Source of the DNA: an uncultured Cellvibrionales bacterium
GTDB taxonomy: Bacteria > Pseudomonadota > Gammaproteobacteria > Pseudomonadales > UBA7434
Direction of reading: 5' to 3'
DNA length: 10,133 nt
Assembly: GCA_937897785.1 (NCBI GenBank)
Contig: CALCNB010000116.1
Coordinates: 1 to 10,133, forward strand
Numbering within the stretch: the first letter of the stretch is position 1; each line of letters opens with the position of its first letter. A model generated the notes under the pieces. That model searched no databases, was not told where the DNA came from, and worked only from the letters and a program-made list of their open reading frames with translations. Positions 1-6,535 of this stretch are shown here, piece after piece. Made by a program: the position numbers and the translations under genes.

Positions 1-956
1 CTATTACCACTTACAAAATTGTCAGTGTCGATTTCGCTATCTCTATAATTAAGGGTTGCTTTAATTGTCGGCGCGATAGCTGCCTTTTTTGCTTTGGCAT
101 TTTGGTTGGCCGCCTCAGCCACTTGTTCGGCGAGCTTAATTGATAAATTGTTTTCTGCCGCAAAAGCCACCCAGTCTTCGGCTTTATTGGGGGTGGGTTT
201 TTGGGTCACAAAGCCAGCGGCGAGGTTGGATAAATTAGTATGGGCTTGACCTGTCAGTGCAGCAAGATTTTCATAGGCGATACCTAAACCAACTTCTTCT
301 GTCAGACGATTGGCCACAGCTAAATCATACGCAGCCTGCGATTCGTGAACATCGGTGATGGCGATTAAGCCGACATCATAGCGTTGCTGGGTTTGCTCCA
401 ACTGTTGCTGAATGGCTTTTTCTTCGGCGAGGGCAGAGGTTAAGTTGTCTTGGCCGCGTAACACATCAAAGTAGGCGTTGGCGGTGCGAATAATTAAGTT
501 TTGTTGATCGATCGCCAACTGTAATTCGTTTTGCTTAGACAGCGCACGACTTTGTTTAAATGAGAAATAGGCCGAGAGATTAAATAAGTTTTGTGACAAG
601 CTAACCGAGTAACTGCGATTTTCAGATTCAGTGGTACTACTTGACTCAGTTAGCCCGCCAGGAATGGTGAAGCTACCAAAGTAAGGCAGGTTGCGATTAT
701 CTTCATCGGTTTCCGTGAAGCTTGCCTGCGCACTGATCTGCGGTAATAACTGTGACAGGGCTTTGGCTTTGATTTCTTGGCTGGCATTAAAGCTCGCTTG
801 AGCGGCTTGTAAGGTTGGGTCGTTAATCAATGCCAATTCGTAAATATCCACTAAATTAGCAGCCTGTGCCCAAGGGTTAATGGCAAAGCAGGCAAAGCCA
901 CAACTCAGCATGGCGAAGTAACGTTTAAGCAGTGAAATCAAAGGAGCAAATGGCAT
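1..956 (-). CDS. tolC: TolC-family outer-membrane efflux channel, 3' end outside window
   Basis: This is the outer-membrane duct of tripartite efflux pumps and type I secretion systems; it forms a trimeric beta-barrel with a periplasmic alpha-helical tunnel. The first 318 codons are visible and the frame is open to the window edge, so about 120-150 C-terminal residues of a normal ~440-490 aa protein lie outside. The start ATG (956-954) has AAGGA six bases upstream and an in-frame TAA 12 nt upstream, which fixes it. A signal peptide is visible: KR at 11-12, a hydrophobic stretch, and likely cleavage after AQA at 30-32. The mature protein then begins NLVDIYELALINDPTL, matching the E. coli TolC N-terminus. 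A stretch reading QLEQTQQRYDVGLIAITDV is almost the E. coli helix sequence. It is divergent from the yqiB-parE cluster, as in E. coli. Family and gene assignment are strong; the pump partners are not in view. Confidence 0.95.
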   Translation of the reverse strand, partial: MPFAPLISLLKRYFAMLSCGFACFAINPWAQAANLVDIYELALINDPTLQAAQASFNASQEIKAKALSQLLPQISAQASFTETDEDNRNLPYFGSFTIPGGLTESSSTTESENRSYSVSLSQNLFNLSAYFSFKQSRALSKQNELQLAIDQQNLIIRTANAYFDVLRGQDNLTSALAEEKAIQQQLEQTQQRYDVGLIAITDVHESQAAYDLAVANRLTEEVGLGIAYENLAALTGQAHTNLSNLAAGFVTQKPTPNKAEDWVAFAAENNLSIKLAEQVAEAANQNAKAKKAAIAPTIKATLNYRDSEIDTDNFVSGN

Positions 957-1041
957 GAAAAATCCTTACTAAAAATCCGATAGAGTGATTATTTTAACAG
1001 ACCGATAAGCCAGTCGGCGCCAACAATATTTAAAGTTAAGT

Positions 1042-1056
1042 GGTAGTAATACTACC
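1042..1056. promoter_or_regulatory. Perfect 15-bp palindrome, possible operator
   Basis: GGTAGTA-A-TACTACC is a perfect inverted repeat with 7-bp arms and a one-base centre, about 86 bp upstream of the tolC start. Its size and position suit a dimeric transcription factor binding site for the divergent genes. It has no T-run, so it is not a terminator. The regulator is unknown. Confidence 0.35.
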
Positions 1057-1098
1057 GTTTTAGACTAAACCGCTCACATTATACGGGCTGCTAGGCCT

Positions 1099-1119
1099 TT
1101 GTAAGCAATATTGTTACAA
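1099..1119. promoter_or_regulatory. Inverted repeat TTGTAA-N9-TTACAA, possible operator
   Basis: Perfect 6-bp arms (1099-1104 and 1114-1119) flank a nine-base core that itself contains the palindrome CAATATTG (1106-1113). The right arm overlaps the -10-like hexamer TACAAT (1115-1120), so a bound protein could occlude rightward transcription toward yqiB. The bases are AT-rich, so chance occurrence is possible. Confidence 0.3.
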
Positions 1120-1260
1120 TTTACCTCTGCCAGCGCTTGCATCAAATATACGACAGTCTTTACCCTTTGGTTTTTAGCAGTAATGGGCGATCCCACGATT
1201 CGTAAGTGTCGCCTGCTTGGTTGATGTGAGTCGGTGAACAATCCCTGTAATCAAATATGA

Positions 1261-1878
1261 GTGATCGTGAAAAAAAAATACCGTTTTGATATTAAAGCTA
1301 TGATGGCCAATTGTGAGCTCAATTACTTGCGTTTGTGCCAGATTATGCCGTCCCTTAATTTAAAGGGTTTAGATGGGGCGTCGGCTGACCAGCATCTTGA
1401 GTCTTGCCCTGCCGAAGATCAGAAGCGTTGTCATATTGATTTAGGCGCAGATAGGTTGGCGCATTTGCAGTTAATGATTACCGAGCGTTGTCGATTTACC
1501 ACTATGGTTAATTTACATTTGAATATTGAATCAATGTCACAAGCCTGCCAAGCCGCGTGTGTGAACCTATCGATTCGACTCTATCACGATGTGAATATGG
1601 CTGAGGTGGTGGCGTGTAATCAGCAACCTAGCCGCTTGGCCAGTTACCAGTACCCCAATGAGCTCATGTTTCAGCCTGATGAAAAAGAGCAGCAAAATCG
1701 GTTTCTCGCCGAGTGGTTAAGTCTTACCTTAAAGCAAGGCTTAAGTGAGACGGTCTTTTTAGACACCCAATCTGACTTTGCTTGGCTGGCTTCGGTCGAG
1801 GCGTCATCGGCGCAACTACCGCCGGCCAAAGCCAGCAGTGAAGTCGTTTCGCTGGCTCAGAATACCCAGCGGAGTTAG
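1261..1878 (+). CDS. yqiB: DUF1249 family protein YqiB
   Basis: This conserved gammaproteobacterial protein of unknown biochemical function is almost always next to cpdA. The family core is recognisable: an N-terminal DIKAMMANCELNYLRL segment, ERCRFTTMV, RLYHDVNMAEVV near residues 106-117, and YPNELMFQPDEKEQQNRFLAEWL near 129-151, all aligning to E. coli YqiB. At 205 aa it is well above the ~140-150 aa family norm; the excess is an insertion of about 20 residues after the N-terminal helix and a low-complexity Ser/Ala-rich tail after residue ~165. The start is uncertain. GTG 1261 follows an in-frame stop (1258-1260), GTG 1267 is an alternative, and neither has a clear Shine-Dalgarno. An ATG at 1257 is out of frame but would enter the frame if the A9 run at 1270-1278 were A8. 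cpdA follows 16 nt downstream, so the two are probably cotranscribed. Confidence 0.85.
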   Translation: MIVKKKYRFDIKAMMANCELNYLRLCQIMPSLNLKGLDGASADQHLESCPAEDQKRCHIDLGADRLAHLQLMITERCRFTTMVNLHLNIESMSQACQAACVNLSIRLYHDVNMAEVVACNQQPSRLASYQYPNELMFQPDEKEQQNRFLAEWLSLTLKQGLSETVFLDTQSDFAWLASVEASSAQLPPAKASSEVVSLAQNTQRS

Positions 1879-1880
1879 TA

Positions 1881-1898
1881 ATGAGTCTAAATTTATGA
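1881..1898 (+). other. Five-codon mini-ORF overlapping the cpdA start
   Basis: ATGAGTCTAAATTTATGA encodes M-S-L-N-L and stops with a TGA that overlaps the cpdA ATG as ATGA (1895-1898). It has the best ribosome-binding site in the junction, GGAG at 1871-1874 with a 6-nt spacer, while cpdA itself has only a GAG at 1883-1885. This could be a minicistron giving translational coupling of cpdA, or the trace of a one-base sequencing error that hides a longer cpdA N-terminus. Confidence 0.35.
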
Positions 1899-2746
1899 CC
1901 GATATGCCGCCACTTGACCACCTTCAGCTCGGTGCCTTTAGCGCCGACCAAGTCTTGCGTTTAGTCCAAATCACCGATTGTCATTTAGGCGAGCAAAGCG
2001 GCGAGCGTTTAGTGGGCATGGATACCGATAGTAGCCTTGACCATGTGCTAACGCTGATTCAAAAGGAGCAACCAGCGGCCCATTTACTCCTCGCCACTGG
2101 CGATTTAGCCAACCACGGCTCGGCTGAGGCCTACCTTCGGCTAAAGGCGAAGCTGGCGCCATTAGATTTGCCTAATGCATGGCTAGCCGGCAACCACGAT
2201 GGCCGCGACTTGATGGTTGATACCGTTGGCAATTCTTTATTGCCTCGAACGGTTCGCGTGGGTCGCTGGCTAATCGTAATGATGGACTCGGCTGTCCCCG
2301 GTCAAGTGGGGGGCGAACTGGGTGAGCAAGAGTTAGTGCATTTAGAGCAGGCGTTATCCGCTCACGCCGACGCTGATTACGTGATTGCTTGCCTGCATCA
2401 CCAGCCGATTCCCATTGGTTGCGACTGGCTTGATGAGCAGCGGCTTGCCGATAGCGATAAATTGTTAGCCATCCTTAGTCGAGAGTCTCGGATGCGGGCA
2501 GTGCTATGGGGCCATGTGCATCAAGCGTTTAACGGACAAGATGCACGCTTACCTGGGGTGCAATTGCTATCTGCACCCTCAACGTGCGTTCAATTTGCAC
2601 CCAATAGCGAAGGCTTTAAGCTCGATCAAGTCGCGCCGGGTTACCGGTGGTTAGATCTTCACCCCAATGGGCATATAGAGACGGCAGTGTCGCGGCTAGA
2701 GGGCATCGATTTAGCGGTTGATTATGCATCGCAGGGCTATAAGTGA
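1895..2746 (+). CDS. cpdA: 3',5'-cyclic AMP phosphodiesterase CpdA
   Basis: This cytoplasmic metallophosphoesterase hydrolyses cAMP to AMP and so tunes cAMP-Crp signalling. Counting from ATG 1895 it is 283 aa (E. coli 275). The calcineurin-like dimetal site is complete: D28-x-H30 in QITDCHLGE, G69-D70-L, G99-N100-H101-D102, H168-H169, and G206-H207-V-H209. The C-terminal APSTCVQF segment, typical of CpdA rather than of generic phosphoesterases, is present, as is the GCDWLD stretch at 175-180. The frame is open upstream to at least 1778 inside yqiB, but that extension has no family similarity and the E. coli N-terminus aligns with the start chosen here. It is the second gene of the yqiB-cpdA-yqiA-parE cluster, 16 nt after yqiB. 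Confidence 0.93.
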   Translation: MTDMPPLDHLQLGAFSADQVLRLVQITDCHLGEQSGERLVGMDTDSSLDHVLTLIQKEQPAAHLLLATGDLANHGSAEAYLRLKAKLAPLDLPNAWLAGNHDGRDLMVDTVGNSLLPRTVRVGRWLIVMMDSAVPGQVGGELGEQELVHLEQALSAHADADYVIACLHHQPIPIGCDWLDEQRLADSDKLLAILSRESRMRAVLWGHVHQAFNGQDARLPGVQLLSAPSTCVQFAPNSEGFKLDQVAPGYRWLDLHPNGHIETAVSRLEGIDLAVDYASQGYK

Positions 2747-2772
2747 TTGACTGCTTGCGTCTGTTCACTGAG

Positions 2773-2787
2773 ATGATGCGGCCTTGA
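2773..2787 (+). other. Four-codon mini-ORF overlapping the yqiA start
   Basis: ATGATGCGGCCTTGA begins with two ATG codons preceded by TGAG (2769-2772) and ends with a TGA that overlaps the yqiA TTG start as TTGA (2784-2787). The layout repeats the one at the cpdA start: a short out-of-frame ATG ORF whose stop touches the next initiation codon. It could couple or reduce yqiA translation, or reflect a missing base that would make the two ATGs the true start. Confidence 0.3.
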
Positions 2788-3362
2788 AGACCATTTTTTA
2801 TTTACACGGCTACAACAGTTCGCCGCAGTCCCACAAAGCCCAACTTTGCGGCCGTTACTTTCAGCATTGCCAACACGCAGGACAAGCCCTTATCGACTAT
2901 CAAGTCCCGCAATTGTCCTACGCTCCTGCGCTTGCTATTGCTCAGCTTCAGTCGTTGATTGCCAACGCCGAGCAACCGCTGTTAATTGGCAGCTCGCTGG
3001 GCGGTTATTATGCGAATTATTTAGCCCAGCAGTTTGATTGCAAAGCGGTGCTGATCAATCCCGCTATTTACCCCGATCATTTGCTAGTTGACTACCTTGG
3101 CCCACAGCGCAATGATTATACGGGTGAAACTTACACGCTCAGTGAACAACATATGATAGAGTTACAGGCGCTAAGTGTTGATGGTATTCGTCAGCCCGAG
3201 CAGCGATGGGTACTATTACAAACCGGTGATGAAACACTCGATTATAGTCAGGCCAGTGCGTATTATCGTCGTTGTAAGACGGTGATTGAATACGGTGGCG
3301 ATCACAGCTTTCAAAATTTTGCGCGATGGCTACCGGCGATTACTGATTTTTTAATCACATAG
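2784..3362 (+). CDS. yqiA: YqiA-type alpha/beta-hydrolase esterase
   Basis: This is a small single-domain serine esterase; E. coli YqiA acts on palmitoyl-CoA and p-nitrophenyl esters, and its physiological substrate is unsettled. The 192-aa product matches in length (E. coli 193). It shows the oxyanion-region LHGYNSSPQSHKA at 7-19, the nucleophile elbow G69-S-S71-L-G73 with S71 as nucleophile, an acidic region TGDETLDY at 147-154 (D149 or D153) and the catalytic H174 in GGDHSF. The start is TTG 2784, the first possible start after the in-frame TGA at 2769-2771; there is no strong Shine-Dalgarno. It lies 37 nt after cpdA and 37 nt before parE. Confidence 0.92.
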   Translation: MKTIFYLHGYNSSPQSHKAQLCGRYFQHCQHAGQALIDYQVPQLSYAPALAIAQLQSLIANAEQPLLIGSSLGGYYANYLAQQFDCKAVLINPAIYPDHLLVDYLGPQRNDYTGETYTLSEQHMIELQALSVDGIRQPEQRWVLLQTGDETLDYSQASAYYRRCKTVIEYGGDHSFQNFARWLPAITDFLIT

Positions 3363-3399
3363 CAACATTTACTTAACTTGATAGCAGCAGTGAAAAATT

Positions 3400-5286
3400 A
3401 TGTCTGAATATAACGCCGATTCAATCGAGGTTTTGACCGGTTTAGAGCCAGTCCGAAAACGACCGGGTATGTATACCGATACCCAACGGCCTAACCATTT
3501 AGCCCAGGAAATTATTGATAATTCGGTCGATGAAGCTCTAGCCGGCTATGCCGATACGATTCATGTAGTGGCGCATAAAGACGGCTCTTTATCGGCGGTT
3601 GATAATGGTCGTGGCATGCCCGTTGATATTCACCCTGAACATAAAATGTCAGGGGTCGAGCTGATTTTGACTAAGCTTCATTCGGGCGGAAAATTTTCTA
3701 ACAAAAATTATCAATTTTCAGGTGGCTTACATGGTGTTGGCGTTTCGGTAGTTAATGCTTTATCGACTAAGTTAGAAGTTGATATTAAACGTGATGCCAA
3801 GCAATTTAATATTGCCTTTGGCGATGGCAAGTTGAAAAGTAAATTGAAGCAAACTGGCACCGTCGGTCAAAGGAATACTGGTACCGCGGTCCGATTTTGG
3901 CCCGATAAACAGTACTTTGATTCAGTCAAATTTTCTATTCGACGCTTGCACCATGTGCTGCGAGCGAAAGCCGTGCTCTGCCCAGGTTTACGCATTACTT
4001 TTCTCGATGAGCAAAGCGGCGAGAAGGAAGAGTGGTTTTATGAAGATGGCTTAAAGGATTATATTTTATCGGCTACGCAGGGGTGGCCAGTATTACCCGA
4101 ATTGCCTTTCATGGGCAGCTTTAGTGGTGAGACAGAAGCGGTTGATTGGGCTGTGCAGTGGTTACCTGAGGGAGGCGATATCGTCGCTGAAAGTTATGTT
4201 AATTTAATTCCCACGGCGCAGGGTGGTACGCATGTGAATGGCTTGCGCACTGGTATGTTAGATGCGATCCGCGAGTATTGTGAATTTAGAAATCTACTGC
4301 CTAAAGGACTTAAGTTAACAGCAGACGATATCTGGGATCGCTGCAGTTATGTCTTGTCTGCAAAATTAGCAGACCCTCAATTTTCAGGCCAAACGAAAGA
4401 GCGCTTGTCATCGCGAGAATGCGCTCCGTTTATTTCTGGGGTCGCTAAAGATGCGCTAGGCCTATGGTTGAATCAACACACAGAGGAAGCTGACTTAATC
4501 GCTGAGCTAGCCATTAATAGCGCGCAAGCACGATCAAGAAAAGCTAAAAAAGTAGCCCGTAAGCGAATTGTTCAAGGGCCTGCTCTGCCCGGAAAATTAG
4601 CCGATTGCTCGAGTGACGATCCAGAGTTAGGTGAATTATTTTTAGTCGAAGGGGATTCGGCAGGCGGCTCCGCTAAGCAGGCGCGCGATAGAAGCTTCCA
4701 GGCTATTTTGCCCTTGCGGGGTAAAATTTTAAATGCGTGGGAGGTTGATTCACAGGAAATACTGGCCTCCGACGAAATTCATAATATTGCTGTTGCGATG
4801 GGCATTGATCCTGCCTCTAACGATTTGTCCGGTCTTCGTTACCATAAGATTTGTATTCTTGCCGACGCTGATTCTGACGGACTACATATTGCTACTTTAA
4901 TTTGCGCACTGTTTATGCGTCATTTTCGACCGCTGGTTGCTGCGGGTCATGTGTATGTCGCCATGCCGCCCCTGTACCGGATCGATATTGGCGACAACGT
5001 CTACTATGCCCTTGACGACGCTGAAAAAACCGGCATTCTCGATCGTATTAAAGCCGAGAAAAAACGAGGCAAGGTTAACGTTCAGCGTTTTAAGGGCTTG
5101 GGTGAAATGAATCCCTTACAGTTGCGTGAAACTACCATGGATAAAGATACCCGTCGTTTAGTGCAGCTAACCGCGGGGGCCGGTGATGGCACCGAGACAT
5201 TGCTCGATATGCTTTTGGCCAAGAAACGCGCCCCTGATAGGAAGAAGTGGTTAGAGGCTAAAGGTGACCTTGCTGAAGTCGTGTAG
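3400..5286 (+). CDS. parE: DNA topoisomerase IV subunit B
   Basis: This is the ATPase subunit of topoisomerase IV, which with ParC decatenates daughter chromosomes and relaxes supercoils. It is full length at 628 aa (E. coli 630). The order is: GHKL ATPase with E37 and N41 (EIIDNSVDEAL), D68-N-G-R-G and GGLHGVGVSVVNALS from 108; the transducer with the QTK loop Q331/K333; TOPRIM with E417 in LVEGDSAGGSAKQ and D489-A-D491-S-D493-G; and QRFKGLGEMNP from 562. The short GyrB-type TOPRIM region, without the ~170-aa E. coli GyrB insert, and the cluster context identify ParE rather than GyrB. ATG 3400 has only a weak purine-rich GTGAAA upstream. parC is not adjacent here. Confidence 0.97.
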   Translation: MSEYNADSIEVLTGLEPVRKRPGMYTDTQRPNHLAQEIIDNSVDEALAGYADTIHVVAHKDGSLSAVDNGRGMPVDIHPEHKMSGVELILTKLHSGGKFSNKNYQFSGGLHGVGVSVVNALSTKLEVDIKRDAKQFNIAFGDGKLKSKLKQTGTVGQRNTGTAVRFWPDKQYFDSVKFSIRRLHHVLRAKAVLCPGLRITFLDEQSGEKEEWFYEDGLKDYILSATQGWPVLPELPFMGSFSGETEAVDWAVQWLPEGGDIVAESYVNLIPTAQGGTHVNGLRTGMLDAIREYCEFRNLLPKGLKLTADDIWDRCSYVLSAKLADPQFSGQTKERLSSRECAPFISGVAKDALGLWLNQHTEEADLIAELAINSAQARSRKAKKVARKRIVQGPALPGKLADCSSDDPELGELFLVEGDSAGGSAKQARDRSFQAILPLRGKILNAWEVDSQEILASDEIHNIAVAMGIDPASNDLSGLRYHKICILADADSDGLHIATLICALFMRHFRPLVAAGHVYVAMPPLYRIDIGDNVYYALDDAEKTGILDRIKAEKKRGKVNVQRFKGLGEMNPLQLRETTMDKDTRRLVQLTAGAGDGTETLLDMLLAKKRAPDRKKWLEAKGDLAEVV

Positions 5287-5386
5287 GGTTGTCGCCCAAC
5301 CTTTGGTCTAAACACTTATTAAGTATGACTGCGGTTTTTTTCGGGTAGAGTAATAATCTGTCATTCTTAAAGGCGGATCATACTAA

Positions 5387-6517
5387 GTGTCATCACATCA
5401 AGCCTCAGAAGTCTTAACCGCCTTGGTTATTGGCGGCACTGGACCCACCGGACATTTTATTGTTAACGGCTTATTGGCCCGTGGTTATCGAGTGGCCATC
5501 TTACATACTGGCAATCATGAAGTGGCTGAAATCCCTTCTAGCGTCGAACATATTCATACTGACCCCTACGATCAAAATTGCTTAACCGATGCCTTAGCCG
5601 AACGGCGGTTCACTTTGTGCATCGCCGCCTACGGTCGCTTGCGCGTCATTGCCGAGTTAATGCGTGAGCGTTGCGACGCCTTTATTTCGATTGGCGGACA
5701 ACCTTGCTATTTAGGGTATATGAACCCTCGTGTGCATGTGCCCGAAGGCTTAGTCGTACCAACGGATGAGCAGGCTGAATTGGTGTCAACGGTAGAGCAG
5801 GACGAAAAAGGTTACCGTATTGTCAAAACTGAACGTGCAGTATTTGAAGCCTTACCGCATGCGACGCATTTTCGCTACCCGATTGTTTATGGGCCTTATC
5901 AGGCGTTGCCCAGAGAGTGGTGTATTGTCAAACGTATTATTGATAAGCGACCGCACATTATTTTACCTGACGATGGTTTGTCGTTACTTAGCATGGGTTA
6001 TGCAGAGAATTTAGCCCATGCGATTTTATTAGCTGTGGATCAACCGGAGGCGGCTCGCGGCCAAATTTTTAATTGCGGTGACAGTCAAACCTTAACGCTA
6101 CGTCAGATGGTCGAAGTGATCGCTGAAGGCTTAGCTCATCAATGGCGTATTGTTTCAATGCCCTATGAATTGGCAAGATCGGCTAAGCCTTTAATGATGC
6201 AGCCGACAACCACGCATCGACTGATGGATATCAGTAAGCTACAGCAACGATTGGCTTATGCCGATAAAGTGACGCCTCAACAGGGATTAATAAAAACCGC
6301 GCATTGGCTTCTTAAAAATCCCTTCGTAGCCGATGACTGGCAGGTTAAAGCCTTGCAAGACCCATTTGATTATTGCGCTGAAGATCAGTTGATTAAGGCT
6401 TGGGATGCTGCAATGACGACCATTAATCCCGTTAAGTTTAACCCAGAGCCGGACTATACCATGGCCTACAGTGGTCCAGGTGGTCGGCCGCGATCGAATA
6501 AACAATTTACTGAATAA
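5387..6517 (+). CDS. NAD(P)-dependent epimerase/dehydratase-like SDR protein
   Basis: This 376-aa protein is an extended short-chain dehydrogenase/reductase of cytosolic type. It has the Rossmann glycine motif GGTGPTG at 16-22, a strand ending at S101 (FISIGG), the catalytic pair Y143-R-I-V-K147, and an HFRYPIVYGPYQ segment after it, as in NAD-dependent epimerases. The C-terminal ~60 residues, ending in a Pro/Gly-rich tail (YSGPGGRPRSN), are not something I recognise. GTG 5387 directly follows an in-frame TAA (5384-5386) and has AAAGGCGGA upstream (5369-5377). The CoA-transferase gene begins 18 nt after its stop, which suggests cotranscription and perhaps an acyl-CoA pathway. The substrate cannot be named. 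The 100 nt between parE and this gene hold only a 5-bp hairpin (5287-5301) without a following T-run. Confidence 0.8.
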   Translation: MSSHQASEVLTALVIGGTGPTGHFIVNGLLARGYRVAILHTGNHEVAEIPSSVEHIHTDPYDQNCLTDALAERRFTLCIAAYGRLRVIAELMRERCDAFISIGGQPCYLGYMNPRVHVPEGLVVPTDEQAELVSTVEQDEKGYRIVKTERAVFEALPHATHFRYPIVYGPYQALPREWCIVKRIIDKRPHIILPDDGLSLLSMGYAENLAHAILLAVDQPEAARGQIFNCGDSQTLTLRQMVEVIAEGLAHQWRIVSMPYELARSAKPLMMQPTTTHRLMDISKLQQRLAYADKVTPQQGLIKTAHWLLKNPFVADDWQVKALQDPFDYCAEDQLIKAWDAAMTTINPVKFNPEPDYTMAYSGPGGRPRSNKQFTE

Positions 6518-6535
6518 ACTAGCCGAGGAAAGTTT

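Larger units (their letters stand above)
957..1260. other. Divergent tolC/yqiB intergenic region (no nudF)
   Basis: This 304-bp region separates the two divergent transcription units. I see no coding ORF and no remnant of a Nudix box (GX5EX7REUXEEXGU), although nudF occupies this place in E. coli and Pseudomonas. It should contain both the tolC and the yqiB promoters, but no pair of -35/-10 hexamers with good spacing stands out; a TACAAT at 1115-1120 is the best -10-like hexamer for the rightward unit. Two inverted repeats, annotated separately, are the only clear structure. Confidence 0.6.

Noticed and set aside
957..1260. Riboswitch or small RNA upstream of tolC (thiC lies near tolC in Pseudomonas)
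   Set aside because: No thi-box or other riboswitch core could be found, and thiC is not present.
1778..1894. Upstream extension of the cpdA frame into yqiB
   Set aside because: The added 39 residues are Arg-rich, unlike any CpdA N-terminus, and are antiphase to real yqiB coding sequence; ATG 1895 fits the family length.
5287..5301. Possible terminator after parE (GGTTG-N5-CAACC)
   Set aside because: Only a 5-bp stem and no T-run directly after it; the T7 stretch near 5335 has no stem in front of it.
5082..5315. 77-codon minus-strand frame over the end of parE
   Set aside because: Antisense to the conserved QRFKGLGEMN region; a coding shadow.
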